From: Steroidobacter agaridevorans
Lineage (GTDB): Bacteria; Pseudomonadota; Gammaproteobacteria; Steroidobacterales; Steroidobacteraceae
Assembly (NCBI RefSeq): GCF_009932555.1
Contig: NZ_BLJO01000002.1
Location: 777,426 to 841,425 of the forward strand
Direction of reading: 5' to 3'
DNA length: 64,000 bases
Positions within the stretch are counted from its first letter, which is position 1. The number at the start of each line of letters is the position of its first letter. Position numbers and translations under genes: made by a program. This document shows positions 54,016 through 63,194 of this stretch, in pieces. The notes beneath the pieces are model-generated. The model was not told the origin of the DNA. It was given only the letters and a program-made list of their open reading frames with translations, and searched no databases.

Positions 54016-55935
54016 TCAGTAAGCGAAGATCGCGTTGAGCTGGAAGTAACCCGGATCCTCGTCCGGGAACAGCGCGTCGAAGCCGTCGCCGGCGATCAGT
54101 GTCGCGTACGAGGCGCGCACCACGATGTTCTGCGACATCATCGGCCGATAGATCAGCGAGGCCGACACGTCGTAACCAATGTGCTTGTCGATCGGCCCTT
54201 GATTGCGCGCGACCTCGATGACGGTTGGATCGTCGAAGTACAGCGTGTTGGCGTTGAAGGACAGCCGCAGCTCGGGCATCAAGTCCATATCGACGCCGAG
54301 GCCCGCCATCAGGATGCCCGGATTGGTGAAGTTCGACTGCCCCTCTTCCTTCGACGAGCGCAAGTTGTTCAACACACCGTTGCGCGTCGAGAGTGCCACG
54401 CGCCCGCCGCCGATCAGCGGCACGGCCTGACGAATGAAGTAGCTGGTATCGGCGCCGGCGAACTGCGGATTCTCGAACACTGCATCGAAGCCGTTGGCCT
54501 CGTCATCGAACGGATCGTCGTCGCCGCTGCCGTACAACAGCGAGATTCGCGGACGGATCCAGTCGAAGTCCATCGACAGCTCCGCCGCCGCGAAGAGCGC
54601 GCTGATGTCGACTTCCTGATTGACGAACACGCTCGGCGTCTCGTCGCCGATCGCGTAGTACACCGAGGTCGTGAGATTGACGCGACCGAAGTGACCGTCG
54701 CCGTTGTAGCCGATATAGGTCACATCGTATTCGCGCAGGTTCTCCAAGCCGAGCGACGCCGGCCGCTCGATGAAGCCGTTGTTGTTATAACGCAGCTCGT
54801 CCTCGCGATTGCGGTTGTGGAGCACCGTCGCCTGCGACGTGAAGCCGAGCACGGGGAAATCCTGCCGATAGAGGTTGGCGACGAACACGTCGTCTTCGCG
54901 AAGATCCTCGCCGAGATCGTTCAAGCCGCTGTTCGTGTCTTTCTCCAGGCGGCGGAAGTACGCAATGTTGTATTGCCACTTGTTGTTGCCGCGAGTACCA
55001 AAGAGGCGCGCGCCCAGTTGGTTGTCCTGGAACAGGAAGCCACGGAAGTCCGACGAGAACGGCTGGATGCCGATACGGAAACTGTCGAAGTCGTAGTTGT
55101 CGGAAACGTTCCGCAGATGTCTGTCGACGAACGCCGCCTGCAAGCCGACGAAGGTGTCGTCGCGCGTGAGACCGCGGCGCGCATCGGCGTTCACGCCCTG
55201 CACTTCCTCAAGCTCGGTGTAGTTGTACGAAATGACCGGAGTGACGCGGAATTCCCAATCGGGTGGCTTGAAGACCGTGTTGCCTTTGTAATAGACGAAC
55301 TCGAAGCTCATGTTCTGCGCCACCGACCATTGATCGGAGCTGCCGAACACATCGATGCCGCCGGGCCTGTCGGTCGAGATCGCACCGATGGGCGTGGGCA
55401 CTTCGCGCAACTCATAAATCGTGTCGGAGATGACGCCTAGGTTGAAGAACCAATCCTCACCGACGACCGGCTTGTCCGCCTTGAGCACGTTGCGGTTGTA
55501 CGGATCCCACCAACGTTCCTTGTAGCCCAGCGTGTCGACGATGCGCCAGCGATCGGGCATGGGCACCGAGTCCACGAAGTCTGTGAGACCCGGACGCGGA
55601 ATCGGCGAGACCGACGCGGGCGGCGTGCGTTCCATCACGCGTCGTCGCGGCGCTCGGCCAGTATCTTCGAGCGGCGGCAGCGGCAGAGCCTGCTGCGCTT
55701 CCGGCGATGGCGGCGGCACCCCTTCACCCGATGGCGTGGTCGGCTGCTGTGTGCCGCCCTCTTCTGGACATGGCACTTCGGTGTAGCCCGGGCGGCGTCG
55801 CTTCACGATCCGGCCGACGTCGTCCTGATAACAAACGTCAGCGGCGTTCGCACTGTTGGACCAAGCGGTCGCTGTAACAACAAACGTACTGATCGTGAGT
55901 AACGAAGCAGTCAGTGGTTGACGTTTCCTGGTCAC
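54016..55935 (-). CDS. Outer-membrane beta-barrel protein of the multiheme operon
   Basis: From the GTG at 55935, preceded by GGAGGGAAGTGAC, the product is 639 residues. A signal peptide (ending SNSANA) is followed by a Pro-rich N-terminal region with two Cys (about 30-50), then from about 160 on many alternating-hydrophobicity strands (WEFRVTPVISYNY, FRIGIQPFSSDF, GRVNLTTSVYYAI), ending NAIFAY with a terminal aromatic residue, as in barrels. It is not recognisably MtrB/PioB, but its size and place beside multiheme cytochromes would suit a porin sheath for a trans-outer-membrane electron conduit. That is inference from context. Confidence 0.7.
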   Translation of the reverse strand: MTRKRQPLTASLLTISTFVVTATAWSNSANAADVCYQDDVGRIVKRRRPGYTEVPCPEEGGTQQPTTPSGEGVPPPSPEAQQALPLPPLEDTGRAPRRRVMERTPPASVSPIPRPGLTDFVDSVPMPDRWRIVDTLGYKERWWDPYNRNVLKADKPVVGEDWFFNLGVISDTIYELREVPTPIGAISTDRPGGIDVFGSSDQWSVAQNMSFEFVYYKGNTVFKPPDWEFRVTPVISYNYTELEEVQGVNADARRGLTRDDTFVGLQAAFVDRHLRNVSDNYDFDSFRIGIQPFSSDFRGFLFQDNQLGARLFGTRGNNKWQYNIAYFRRLEKDTNSGLNDLGEDLREDDVFVANLYRQDFPVLGFTSQATVLHNRNREDELRYNNNGFIERPASLGLENLREYDVTYIGYNGDGHFGRVNLTTSVYYAIGDETPSVFVNQEVDISALFAAAELSMDFDWIRPRISLLYGSGDDDPFDDEANGFDAVFENPQFAGADTSYFIRQAVPLIGGGRVALSTRNGVLNNLRSSKEEGQSNFTNPGILMAGLGVDMDLMPELRLSFNANTLYFDDPTVIEVARNQGPIDKHIGYDVSASLIYRPMMSQNIVVRASYATLIAGDGFDALFPDEDPGYFQLNAIFAY

Positions 55936-55936
55936 G

Positions 55937-58000
55937 TCACTTCCCTCCACAAACGTTGTCGTCCGTGCCGTCGATGAACGGCGCCTGCGGACACTGCACG
56001 TACCGCAAGCGCACGCCTTGCGGCAGCAAGGTGTCGGCACGCATCTCAGCTGGAGCGTTGTTGATCGCGCCGCCAAGCGTCTGACCTGCGTTGTGCAAGC
56101 CCATGAACGCGACCATGTCGTCCTGATCGATGCCGTCGCCGGAGACGCCGATGGCGCCGATCAACGTGCTGCCTCGGTAAACGGGCACACTGCCCGGGAA
56201 AATTTGCAGGCCGTTCGCCAGGCGCACGCCCGTGATCGTCTGTCCCACGCCGCTCAGATCGGCGGCGAGCTGCACACCCGCGCAGCCTGGTGCGACATCC
56301 GGAATCCCAGGCACGCCGGCCACGAACAACACATGCTGAAGGATCGCGTTCATCGACAGATCGAGCTGCATGCCCGTCGAGAACGGGCTCCACTCTCCCG
56401 GCGGCTTGCTCAGCGGGCCCGGATTTGCGCCGGTGATGCCGTCCGGAAAGAACGGCCGTGACAGATTGCCGTTGGCGCGATCGGTAAAGGCGACCTGCCC
56501 ATCGGCCAGCGCTGTCGGATTCCCGATGAACGAGCGCAGCGCATCCACATATCCACTCAGTGGGATCGAGCGCACGACGCTTACCGCCGCATCGGTCGTG
56601 CTGAGATATCTGGCATCCGGGAGGGTCGCAATGAAGCTCGCCGCTGAACTGGACGACATGAACGCCGCCGTGCGCGCCTTTTGCAACGACACGTCTGTCC
56701 CGAACAGCGGCGCGTCTCGGGTACGAGCGATGCCGAGAATCTCACCTTGTGAGTCGATGACAGAGACCGTCACGCGAGCTTGCGATCCCACTGGACGCCG
56801 GATCTGTGCACGAGCGCGATTCGCCACGTCCAGTGCCGATTGCAACAACGTGCGCACTTCACTTTCAGTAAGCGCCGCTCCGCCTACGATGGCCGCATCT
56901 GTGCCGGCGCGCGGCGGGTAGCGCAAGTTGTTTGTTTCATCGACCAGCACGAAGGCATCGCGCCCGGGGAAATTCTGATCGCCATCGGGACGCACACCGG
57001 AACCCGGCTGACCGAACACCGTGCCATCGCGAATGACGCCATCCGAGTAGCCAGGCACCGTGATCAGTCCACCCACCGCAGCGGTGAGCGTGTCGAAACC
57101 TGGAGCGGACTGCGGATCTGCACTCAGCTCGGCGAACTCCACGTCGGTGAAGCGCAGCACTTTGCCATCGACGGTGATGCGATCGGCGCGCCGATCGACC
57201 GGCGCGCTGTAGCTGAACGTGGCGGCAAGTGCGATCGCCTCGTCCACGTCGATGTCACGATCGAGAATGCTTTTGTCGATGGTGTAGAAGCCGTCGGCCA
57301 GCACCCCGACCCCGCCCACCACCGTGCCGTTTTTGTACAACGGGAAGCCGCCCGGATCGGCCGACAATCCCAGCGGCGTCCGCTGCGGCCCGGGGCCCGG
57401 CGCGCCCGTGAACGAACGAACCAGATCCGAGCATGCGAGCGAGCTGAACTGCACGCCGAACAATGGGCCGGCAGGCTGGAGGTCTTCGCCCGGATTGAAA
57501 TGGTCTTGCACGATCTGGCTGGCGACGCGCGTCGAGAATGCGTTGCCTTCGGATGACAGATACGCTCCGGTCACCGCCTTGGCGATGGCAGCTGCTTGAT
57601 CGATGTTCACCATCGCGGCCTGCACCGGCAGACGAATGCCTTCGAGACCACCGGCTATCGGCGCAGCGCCGTTCGGGGACGTCGTCACGGTCACCGAGCG
57701 CGTCAACGGGTCGCCCATGCGATACACAGCAAGCACGTTGCCCACGCGATCGACGACCGCGATTGTTGCATTCGTGCCGCGTGCTTGCGCTTCAGCAACA
57801 CCTTGCGCGATCACTCGTTGCACATCGGCGACCGTGAGATTCGACGTCGACGTGCTCAAGCACGTGCCCGTGCAAGTGGGATCGCTGCTGTCCGTGCCGG
57901 TGGCCGGTGTGGTCGGCGAGCCGCCTGAACACGCCGTCAGCAATGCCGCCGAAATCGGCAGCAGGATCCGCCACGCGCGAATATGTGAAGTCTGTCTCAT
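55937..58000 (-). CDS. Lipoprotein with two heme-binding GlcG/HbpS-type domains
   Basis: The 687-residue product starts at the ATG at 58000 and overlaps the upstream stop by ATGA. A lipobox LTAC gives Cys24 as the lipid-anchor residue. Two GlcG/HbpS-like halves follow, each with the pattern xVSVxDxxGxxLxxxRM: TIAVVDRVGNVLAVYRMGD in the first (about 75-95) and VTVSVIDSQGEILGIARTRD in the second (about 395-415), then GGVGVLADG and IGAIGVSGDG. Related proteins bind heme or small molecules. It probably anchors in the outer or inner membrane and may supply or sense heme for the neighbouring cytochromes. The stop is one base from the next start. Confidence 0.75.
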   Translation of the reverse strand: MRQTSHIRAWRILLPISAALLTACSGGSPTTPATGTDSSDPTCTGTCLSTSTSNLTVADVQRVIAQGVAEAQARGTNATIAVVDRVGNVLAVYRMGDPLTRSVTVTTSPNGAAPIAGGLEGIRLPVQAAMVNIDQAAAIAKAVTGAYLSSEGNAFSTRVASQIVQDHFNPGEDLQPAGPLFGVQFSSLACSDLVRSFTGAPGPGPQRTPLGLSADPGGFPLYKNGTVVGGVGVLADGFYTIDKSILDRDIDVDEAIALAATFSYSAPVDRRADRITVDGKVLRFTDVEFAELSADPQSAPGFDTLTAAVGGLITVPGYSDGVIRDGTVFGQPGSGVRPDGDQNFPGRDAFVLVDETNNLRYPPRAGTDAAIVGGAALTESEVRTLLQSALDVANRARAQIRRPVGSQARVTVSVIDSQGEILGIARTRDAPLFGTDVSLQKARTAAFMSSSSAASFIATLPDARYLSTTDAAVSVVRSIPLSGYVDALRSFIGNPTALADGQVAFTDRANGNLSRPFFPDGITGANPGPLSKPPGEWSPFSTGMQLDLSMNAILQHVLFVAGVPGIPDVAPGCAGVQLAADLSGVGQTITGVRLANGLQIFPGSVPVYRGSTLIGAIGVSGDGIDQDDMVAFMGLHNAGQTLGGAINNAPAEMRADTLLPQGVRLRYVQCPQAPFIDGTDDNVCGGK

Positions 58001-59787
58001 GATCCAGCGAGTTCGCCCGCAGGCGCCGGTTTGGTTTCGCGGGGCCGACTCAATCGAGTCGTGATGCGCGAGCTCGCGCCGTTGCTGAAGACGTCCAGCA
58101 ACGACGGATCGCGCGGGTGATATTCGTGACAGCTCACGCATTGCACGGTGACTCGCTCGGCCGCAGCCTTGTCGGCATGACACTCGGTGCATTTCGTAAT
58201 GCCGGGCACCATCAGATCACTCGCGTCCTCGGATTTTTTGGCTGCATGGCAGGACAGGCACGCGTCGTCGCCAGTCAGCTTCCCTTGAATCTGATGGCTG
58301 CGATGATCGAAGCGATTCGCCGGAAAGTAATCGCGCGCGAACTTGATCGGGATGACTTGAAAGCGATCGAACACGTTCGATGCTTGCGTGTCGATCACGG
58401 CGTGACAGCCGATGCAGCCGCGACGCGTGAACTGACTTTCGATCTCCTTGCGAGCGCTGCGCATGGCGCAATCGAACGGCACGCCGGTGCAGGTCTCTTC
58501 TTCATCTTCGCGTCCCGGCAAACGGCGACGCTCTCGCGTCGTCTTGCCCATGTTCGGATCGGAGAACTTGCGCGTGAAGTAGTCTTGCAGTGTGAGCACG
58601 ACTTCGCGCGGCTTGCCATGCGGCAGCTGACGATCCGGCGCGCCGGGATCGAACGTCAGCTCGTGACACGACGAGCATTGCCCCTCCATCGAGATCGGCG
58701 CGAAGTGTTCGCCATCCGGCTCGAGGCGATGACAGTCGGCGCAGTTCATCGGCTTGCTATCGCCGCGACGGAGCACCTGGTTGGGATCCAGATGCTGCTG
58801 ATGGGAGAACTTCAGGTTCGACTGTTCCTTGACCTGGTCGAGTTCGGCGATCAGGGTCTTCCATTCATACGTGAAGCCTGACCCCGCCGGCGCTGTCGTC
58901 GATGCGAGCAGGTGCGCTTTGAATTCCGGGTGACGCTCGAGGCCAAAGCCCAGCACCCGATCGATCTCGATCTGGCCGAAGCCATGCTCGGGATCGCCGT
59001 GGCAATCGACGCACATGCTGTCGCCGCTGTTGACCAGGAAGGTCTGTGGCTCGTTGTGCTCGCGATGACAAGTCGCGCAGCGTGGCGTCGGCCCCAGCTC
59101 GGTGAGCGCCAGCCGTGCGGGCATGATGTGATCGTGCGTCGTGCGGTGACACTCGTTGCAGGCTGCATCCTGCACGCGCTGGAACAACTTCTGATGACAG
59201 GTCTCGCAGCGATCGCCGATGGCCTGCTGGTGGACTTGATGCAGCGGCCCGCTGTTCCAGAACTTGTCGCCCGGGATCCACGACGGCGTGGTGGCGCCCG
59301 AGTGATGCAGCTTCATGACGAAGAACGGCAACATCAGCCCGAACAACATCACCAGCACCACGCCGGCCCACGCCATGGTGCGTTTGCCGAGCCAGGTCTG
59401 TGACAAATCGGTGCGGAACGCGCTCTCGAACGCGCTGGCGTCGATGAGATCGTTGGTCTGCAGCTCGATGGCCGCGTTGAAGCCCGGCGGCGGTTGAGCA
59501 ATGCGCAACCGATGGCCGGCTAGCTCGATCACGTCGCCGACGCTGAGCTTGGCGGTCGCGCGCTTCTTGCCATTCAAGCGGACGGTTTCGCCGCGCCGGC
59601 ACTCCAGCATCAGCTGCGAGCCGGCCAGCACGATCATCGCGTGCTCGGGCGCAATGCCACGGCCCAGCAACTGGATGTTCCGATCGGCGGCGCTGCCGAT
59701 GGTCAGCTGTTTGCTGGAGATCTCGGTATCGTAGTACTCGGCGATACCGTCTGGGCCTTCCCGTAGCTCGCGTAACAAGGCATCCAT
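57997..59787 (-). CDS. FHA domain - transmembrane helix - decaheme cytochrome fusion
   Basis: The 596-residue protein begins with an FHA-like domain (about 25-97: LTIGSAADRNIQL, IAPEHAMIVL, VRLNGKKRATAKLSVGD), has one membrane helix (about 137-158), and then ten CxxCH sites: near residues 194, 210, 237, 259, and six more (CADCH, CSSCH, CIGCH, CLSCH, CTECH, CVSCH). There is no cleavable signal peptide, so the FHA part should be cytoplasmic and the heme part periplasmic. I know of no well-described family with this architecture. An electron carrier under phospho-signal control is the direct reading. Confidence 0.88.
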   Translation of the reverse strand: MDALLRELREGPDGIAEYYDTEISSKQLTIGSAADRNIQLLGRGIAPEHAMIVLAGSQLMLECRRGETVRLNGKKRATAKLSVGDVIELAGHRLRIAQPPPGFNAAIELQTNDLIDASAFESAFRTDLSQTWLGKRTMAWAGVVLVMLFGLMLPFFVMKLHHSGATTPSWIPGDKFWNSGPLHQVHQQAIGDRCETCHQKLFQRVQDAACNECHRTTHDHIMPARLALTELGPTPRCATCHREHNEPQTFLVNSGDSMCVDCHGDPEHGFGQIEIDRVLGFGLERHPEFKAHLLASTTAPAGSGFTYEWKTLIAELDQVKEQSNLKFSHQQHLDPNQVLRRGDSKPMNCADCHRLEPDGEHFAPISMEGQCSSCHELTFDPGAPDRQLPHGKPREVVLTLQDYFTRKFSDPNMGKTTRERRRLPGREDEEETCTGVPFDCAMRSARKEIESQFTRRGCIGCHAVIDTQASNVFDRFQVIPIKFARDYFPANRFDHRSHQIQGKLTGDDACLSCHAAKKSEDASDLMVPGITKCTECHADKAAAERVTVQCVSCHEYHPRDPSLLDVFSNGASSRITTRLSRPRETKPAPAGELAGS

Positions 59788-59793
59788 GCGCGG

Positions 59794-60666
59794 CTACCAG
59801 TAGAAGAAGGTGACGATGATGTGCAACACCAGCGCGATCAGCAGCGCGATGGTGACGGGCACGTGAAAGTACAGCCAGATTTTCAACCAGCCGTACAAGC
59901 GGATGTCACGACGGATGCGGCGTAACACGGCCTGCCGGCGGCACAACAGAACGATCAGCTGCTGCAGGTTGGCAGCCTCGGCGCCCTTCGCCGCTCGCGG
60001 CAGGCGCGTACCGACGAAATCGATGACTTGCTGCTGGTCGGTGTTGCGGACCGGCTTGCCCTCGCCGCGAACGAAATACGAGCCGTCGCGACTGAAGAGC
60101 TGCGAATAGATGCCGCCGCCCAGCGTCGTGCGCTCGATGCTGCTGTCGACGGCAATGGCCACATCCGGCGCGCAACGGCTCGCGACCGAGCGAGCATTGC
60201 GATCCAACTCGAACAATTCGGCAAACAGCTCCGCGCGGGCCCCACCTTCGCGGTTTTTGGAAATGAGCTGGGGGTAGCTCATGTACGTGTACAAGCCGAA
60301 GAAGCCACTCAGAATGACCACACACATGAGCACATACGCAAGCGTGTGCAAATTCCAGCCAACCTGGATGCCGGAATGCAGGGTCGCGATGACGATGAGC
60401 GTCGAACCGAGGTACACGTGCGCCGAGGTCCAGCCTTGCACGGTGCCGGTGGTGGAGCTGTAACGGCGCTTGCGGACCCCGAGCATCGTCAGCCAGACGA
60501 TCAGCAGCGCACCGACCGTACCGAGCACATAGCCCTGCCAGGTGCCGCCGTTCGGCGGCTGCGAGTCGCCCTGGGTGACATACAGAACACAGGCGGCCAC
60601 GACCAGCCCGAGCGACCACCAGAGATAGCGGGCGCCGCGATAGGAGAGCAGATTGCGGTGGATCAC
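59794..60666 (-). CDS. Membrane protein with two HX13H helices (di-heme cytochrome b type)
   Basis: From the GTG at 60666 (GAGGAG ribosome site about 14 bases before, GGAAG nearer) the product is 290 residues. It overlaps the upstream stop by GTGA. It has about five membrane helices, four in residues 13-130 and one near the C-terminus. H83 and H97 (13 residues between) lie on one helix, H268 and H282 (also 13 between) on the last, a bis-histidine spacing used for two stacked b hemes in cytochrome b and ferric reductase families. The cytoplasmic/periplasmic loop (about 135-255) is Arg-rich and has no known domain. It would carry electrons across the inner membrane between the ferredoxin/FAD protein and the FHA-decaheme protein. 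Confidence 0.75.
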   Translation of the reverse strand: MIHRNLLSYRGARYLWWSLGLVVAACVLYVTQGDSQPPNGGTWQGYVLGTVGALLIVWLTMLGVRKRRYSSTTGTVQGWTSAHVYLGSTLIVIATLHSGIQVGWNLHTLAYVLMCVVILSGFFGLYTYMSYPQLISKNREGGARAELFAELFELDRNARSVASRCAPDVAIAVDSSIERTTLGGGIYSQLFSRDGSYFVRGEGKPVRNTDQQQVIDFVGTRLPRAAKGAEAANLQQLIVLLCRRQAVLRRIRRDIRLYGWLKIWLYFHVPVTIALLIALVLHIIVTFFYW

Positions 60667-63194
60667 CGCTTCCGCTCCTCGACCAGATCGATGAACTGCT
60701 CGGGCCCGATGCGGATGGCGGCGCCCGTGGGGCAAGCTCGCACGCAGGCCGGCCCGCCCTTGAGGCCGACGCAGGCGTCGCACTTGGTTGCCTTCTTGCC
60801 CTTGTCCTTGGCCTTCGCGGAGGGCTTGTAGTCGGGCTCTTCGCCCGGGCCGCTACCGGCCGCGAAAATCATCCACGACACCAGGCCCGGTTTCTTCGGC
60901 GCGTCGTAGACCATGCGGATCACGCCGTACGGACAATTCGCCTCGCAGTTGCCACAGCCGATGCAGGTGTCGTTGATGTAGACCTCGCCGCTCTCCGAGC
61001 GGCGCAATGCGTTCGGCGGGCAGTCCTTCATGCAATGAGGCTGCTCGCAGTGGCGGCATGAGATCGGAATGTGGATGTTGGCGAAAGTCGCGCCGGCTTC
61101 GCGATCGAGCCGGGAGACGCCTTCATGCGTTTCGGCACACGCCTTTTCGCAATTGTCACAACCGACGCACAGCGCTTCGTCGATGACCAGGACGTTGGTG
61201 GCTTCGCCGAGCCCCTCGTCCATCAGGAAGTTCATCAACGTGCCGGCTTCCGGCCGCACCTGCATGCGAGCGTTGTCGACCACTCTCCGGCTCACATCCT
61301 TTTGTAAAGGGTCGAGGCGCGCGTCGTCGCGGCGCGTGAGCTCCAAAAACTCCCTGCGCTTGATCTCGATCAGCTCGGCCGCCACGTTCGCAGTCGCCGT
61401 CTCACGGCGCATGGGATCGCCCATCAACGCCATCTCGCCGATCAGCTGACCGGAGCGGACCTGCGACACCAGCTTGTCTGCATCGCCTTGACGACGTAAC
61501 AAGGTGATCGCACCCGAGCGCAGCACGAACAACGAATCGCCCACTTCGCCTTCGCTGAACAGCACTTCGCCTGCTTTGAGCCTGCGCAGCGTGACGCGTG
61601 TGGCGATGCTGCGAAGTTCTCTGAGCGTCGCGTACGGAGCGAAGTGCCGCTGCAGCTCGCGCACGATGAAGATCCAGTCGATGCCGCTGCGAACCTCCTC
61701 GTTGGAGTTCATCAGCTTCAGCATGGTGCGTCGAGGCGTCTCCACCAGGATGCAGCCCGGCCCCGCGACCGCTTTTTCCAAGCGCGGCCGGCCCGACAGC
61801 AAGCTCATCTCGCCGAAGAACTCGCCGCGCCCCAGACGCGTGCGGATCTTCTGTCCGCCGGTGGCTTCGAGCAGCACCTCGCCATCGACGATGGTGAAGA
61901 ACGACGTGCCGAACTCACCGGGCTGGTAGATCACCTCGCCTTCGCGGATGACGCGGGTCATGCGCGGCTGCGGATCTTTCAGCGCCAGCTTCTTCTGCAG
62001 CATCGTCATGCGTTTGCGGGCGTCGTCGAACTCGGCGCCCGCCGGGAACGCGACCAGCAGATCGCTCTCGATCACCAGCTCGCGAAACGCCAGCGCATTC
62101 ATCTGGCGAAACATGGGAATCAGCGTCTGGAAGCGCTCGACGATCTCATCGACCGAGCGCTCGAACGGCAAGCCGAAGAACTGATATTCCAGCAGCGGAT
62201 GATCCGCCGGCTTGACATCGTTGCCGTTGATGAACTCGATGACGTCATAGCCCTGGTTCATCGCCTGCTTGATGAGCGGGTAGCCCGCCAGCGAGCCGAT
62301 GATGTACACGCCCGGCACGTTGCTTTCGTAATGACGGCTCAGCTCGGGAATGGCGTCGGCGCGCTCGTTTGGAAATTTGATGCCGACAGATTCGACGAAC
62401 TTGCGCGGCGGGATGGCGCCCAGGCGCGCGATGATGCGATGACACTGCACCGTCTTCTCGCCCGCTGGCGTCTGCATCACGACGGTGAGCGGCATTGCGC
62501 CCCCAGCTTGGGTGACGCTCTTGATGCTGGTCTCGTAGTGACAATTCAAACGCCGGCGCGGATCGGTGATGGCCGCGACCACCGCGTTGAGGTTGGCGTC
62601 CTTGGCGCGGCTGAATTCCTTGCCGCGATTCAAGATCCAGACATCGTTCTGCTCGGCCAGCGCCAGTGCGTTCTCGATGGCCGAATCGCCCGCGCCGACC
62701 ACCAGGATGGTCTCGTTGGCGAATTCCTTGGGATCGTCGAGCTGATATTGAACGCGCTCCAGATCCTCGCCCGGCGCGCCGAGCTTGCGGGGGTTGCCTT
62801 CGAGGCCGATCGCGAGCACGACGCGGGACGCTTGAATGGTCTCGCCGCTGCTGAGCTGGATCGCGAAGGCGCCCTTGGCGCCACCGATCTTCTTTACTTC
62901 GGCGTGGTGACGGATGTTTACATTGAGCTCGCGCAGACCGTCGCCCCACGCCGACAAGATTTTCTCGCGGCTGCCGGCGCCGAAGCCCAGATCGCTGCGC
63001 AGATCCAGGAAGCCGGGCTCGGCCATCACATGCTTGCCCTTCTGGTAACGCTGGATGGTCTTGGCGTGCGCGCCGAAGCCTTCTAGCAGAACGTAGCTGG
63101 GACTCGAGCGTCTGGCCTGTCGATCACGCGCCGCTGCGCGTGCAGCTGCGCTCAGGCCCGCCGGGCCAGCGCCGATAATTGCGATTTGGTACAT
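60663..63194 (-). CDS. FAD oxidoreductase - two cyclic-nucleotide-binding domains - four-cluster ferredoxin fusion
   Basis: The 843-residue cytoplasmic protein has an N-terminal thioredoxin-reductase-like FAD/NAD(P)H fold (about 1-330; FAD motif GAGPAG at 8-13, NAD(P)H motif GAGDSA at 167-172), without a CxxC redox pair. Two cNMP-binding domains follow (about 405-495, cassette FGEMSLLSGRPRLEKAVA; about 525-620, cassette IGEMALMGDPMRRETATA). The last 170 residues hold four [4Fe-4S] ligand sets: CVGCDNCEKAC, CRHCEQPHCMKDC, CIGCGNCEANCP and CDACVGLKGGPACVRACP. This predicts NAD(P)H-to-ferredoxin-type electron flow under cyclic nucleotide control. It is the first gene of the operon; no strong ribosome site is next to the ATG. 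Confidence 0.9.
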   Translation of the reverse strand: MYQIAIIGAGPAGLSAAARAAARDRQARRSSPSYVLLEGFGAHAKTIQRYQKGKHVMAEPGFLDLRSDLGFGAGSREKILSAWGDGLRELNVNIRHHAEVKKIGGAKGAFAIQLSSGETIQASRVVLAIGLEGNPRKLGAPGEDLERVQYQLDDPKEFANETILVVGAGDSAIENALALAEQNDVWILNRGKEFSRAKDANLNAVVAAITDPRRRLNCHYETSIKSVTQAGGAMPLTVVMQTPAGEKTVQCHRIIARLGAIPPRKFVESVGIKFPNERADAIPELSRHYESNVPGVYIIGSLAGYPLIKQAMNQGYDVIEFINGNDVKPADHPLLEYQFFGLPFERSVDEIVERFQTLIPMFRQMNALAFRELVIESDLLVAFPAGAEFDDARKRMTMLQKKLALKDPQPRMTRVIREGEVIYQPGEFGTSFFTIVDGEVLLEATGGQKIRTRLGRGEFFGEMSLLSGRPRLEKAVAGPGCILVETPRRTMLKLMNSNEEVRSGIDWIFIVRELQRHFAPYATLRELRSIATRVTLRRLKAGEVLFSEGEVGDSLFVLRSGAITLLRRQGDADKLVSQVRSGQLIGEMALMGDPMRRETATANVAAELIEIKRREFLELTRRDDARLDPLQKDVSRRVVDNARMQVRPEAGTLMNFLMDEGLGEATNVLVIDEALCVGCDNCEKACAETHEGVSRLDREAGATFANIHIPISCRHCEQPHCMKDCPPNALRRSESGEVYINDTCIGCGNCEANCPYGVIRMVYDAPKKPGLVSWMIFAAGSGPGEEPDYKPSAKAKDKGKKATKCDACVGLKGGPACVRACPTGAAIRIGPEQFIDLVEERKR

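Noticed and set aside
61644-63086. A 480-codon open frame opposite the cNMP-FAD-ferredoxin gene
   Set aside because: Antisense shadow of a gene with well-defined cofactor motifs; Arg-rich composition and no domain.
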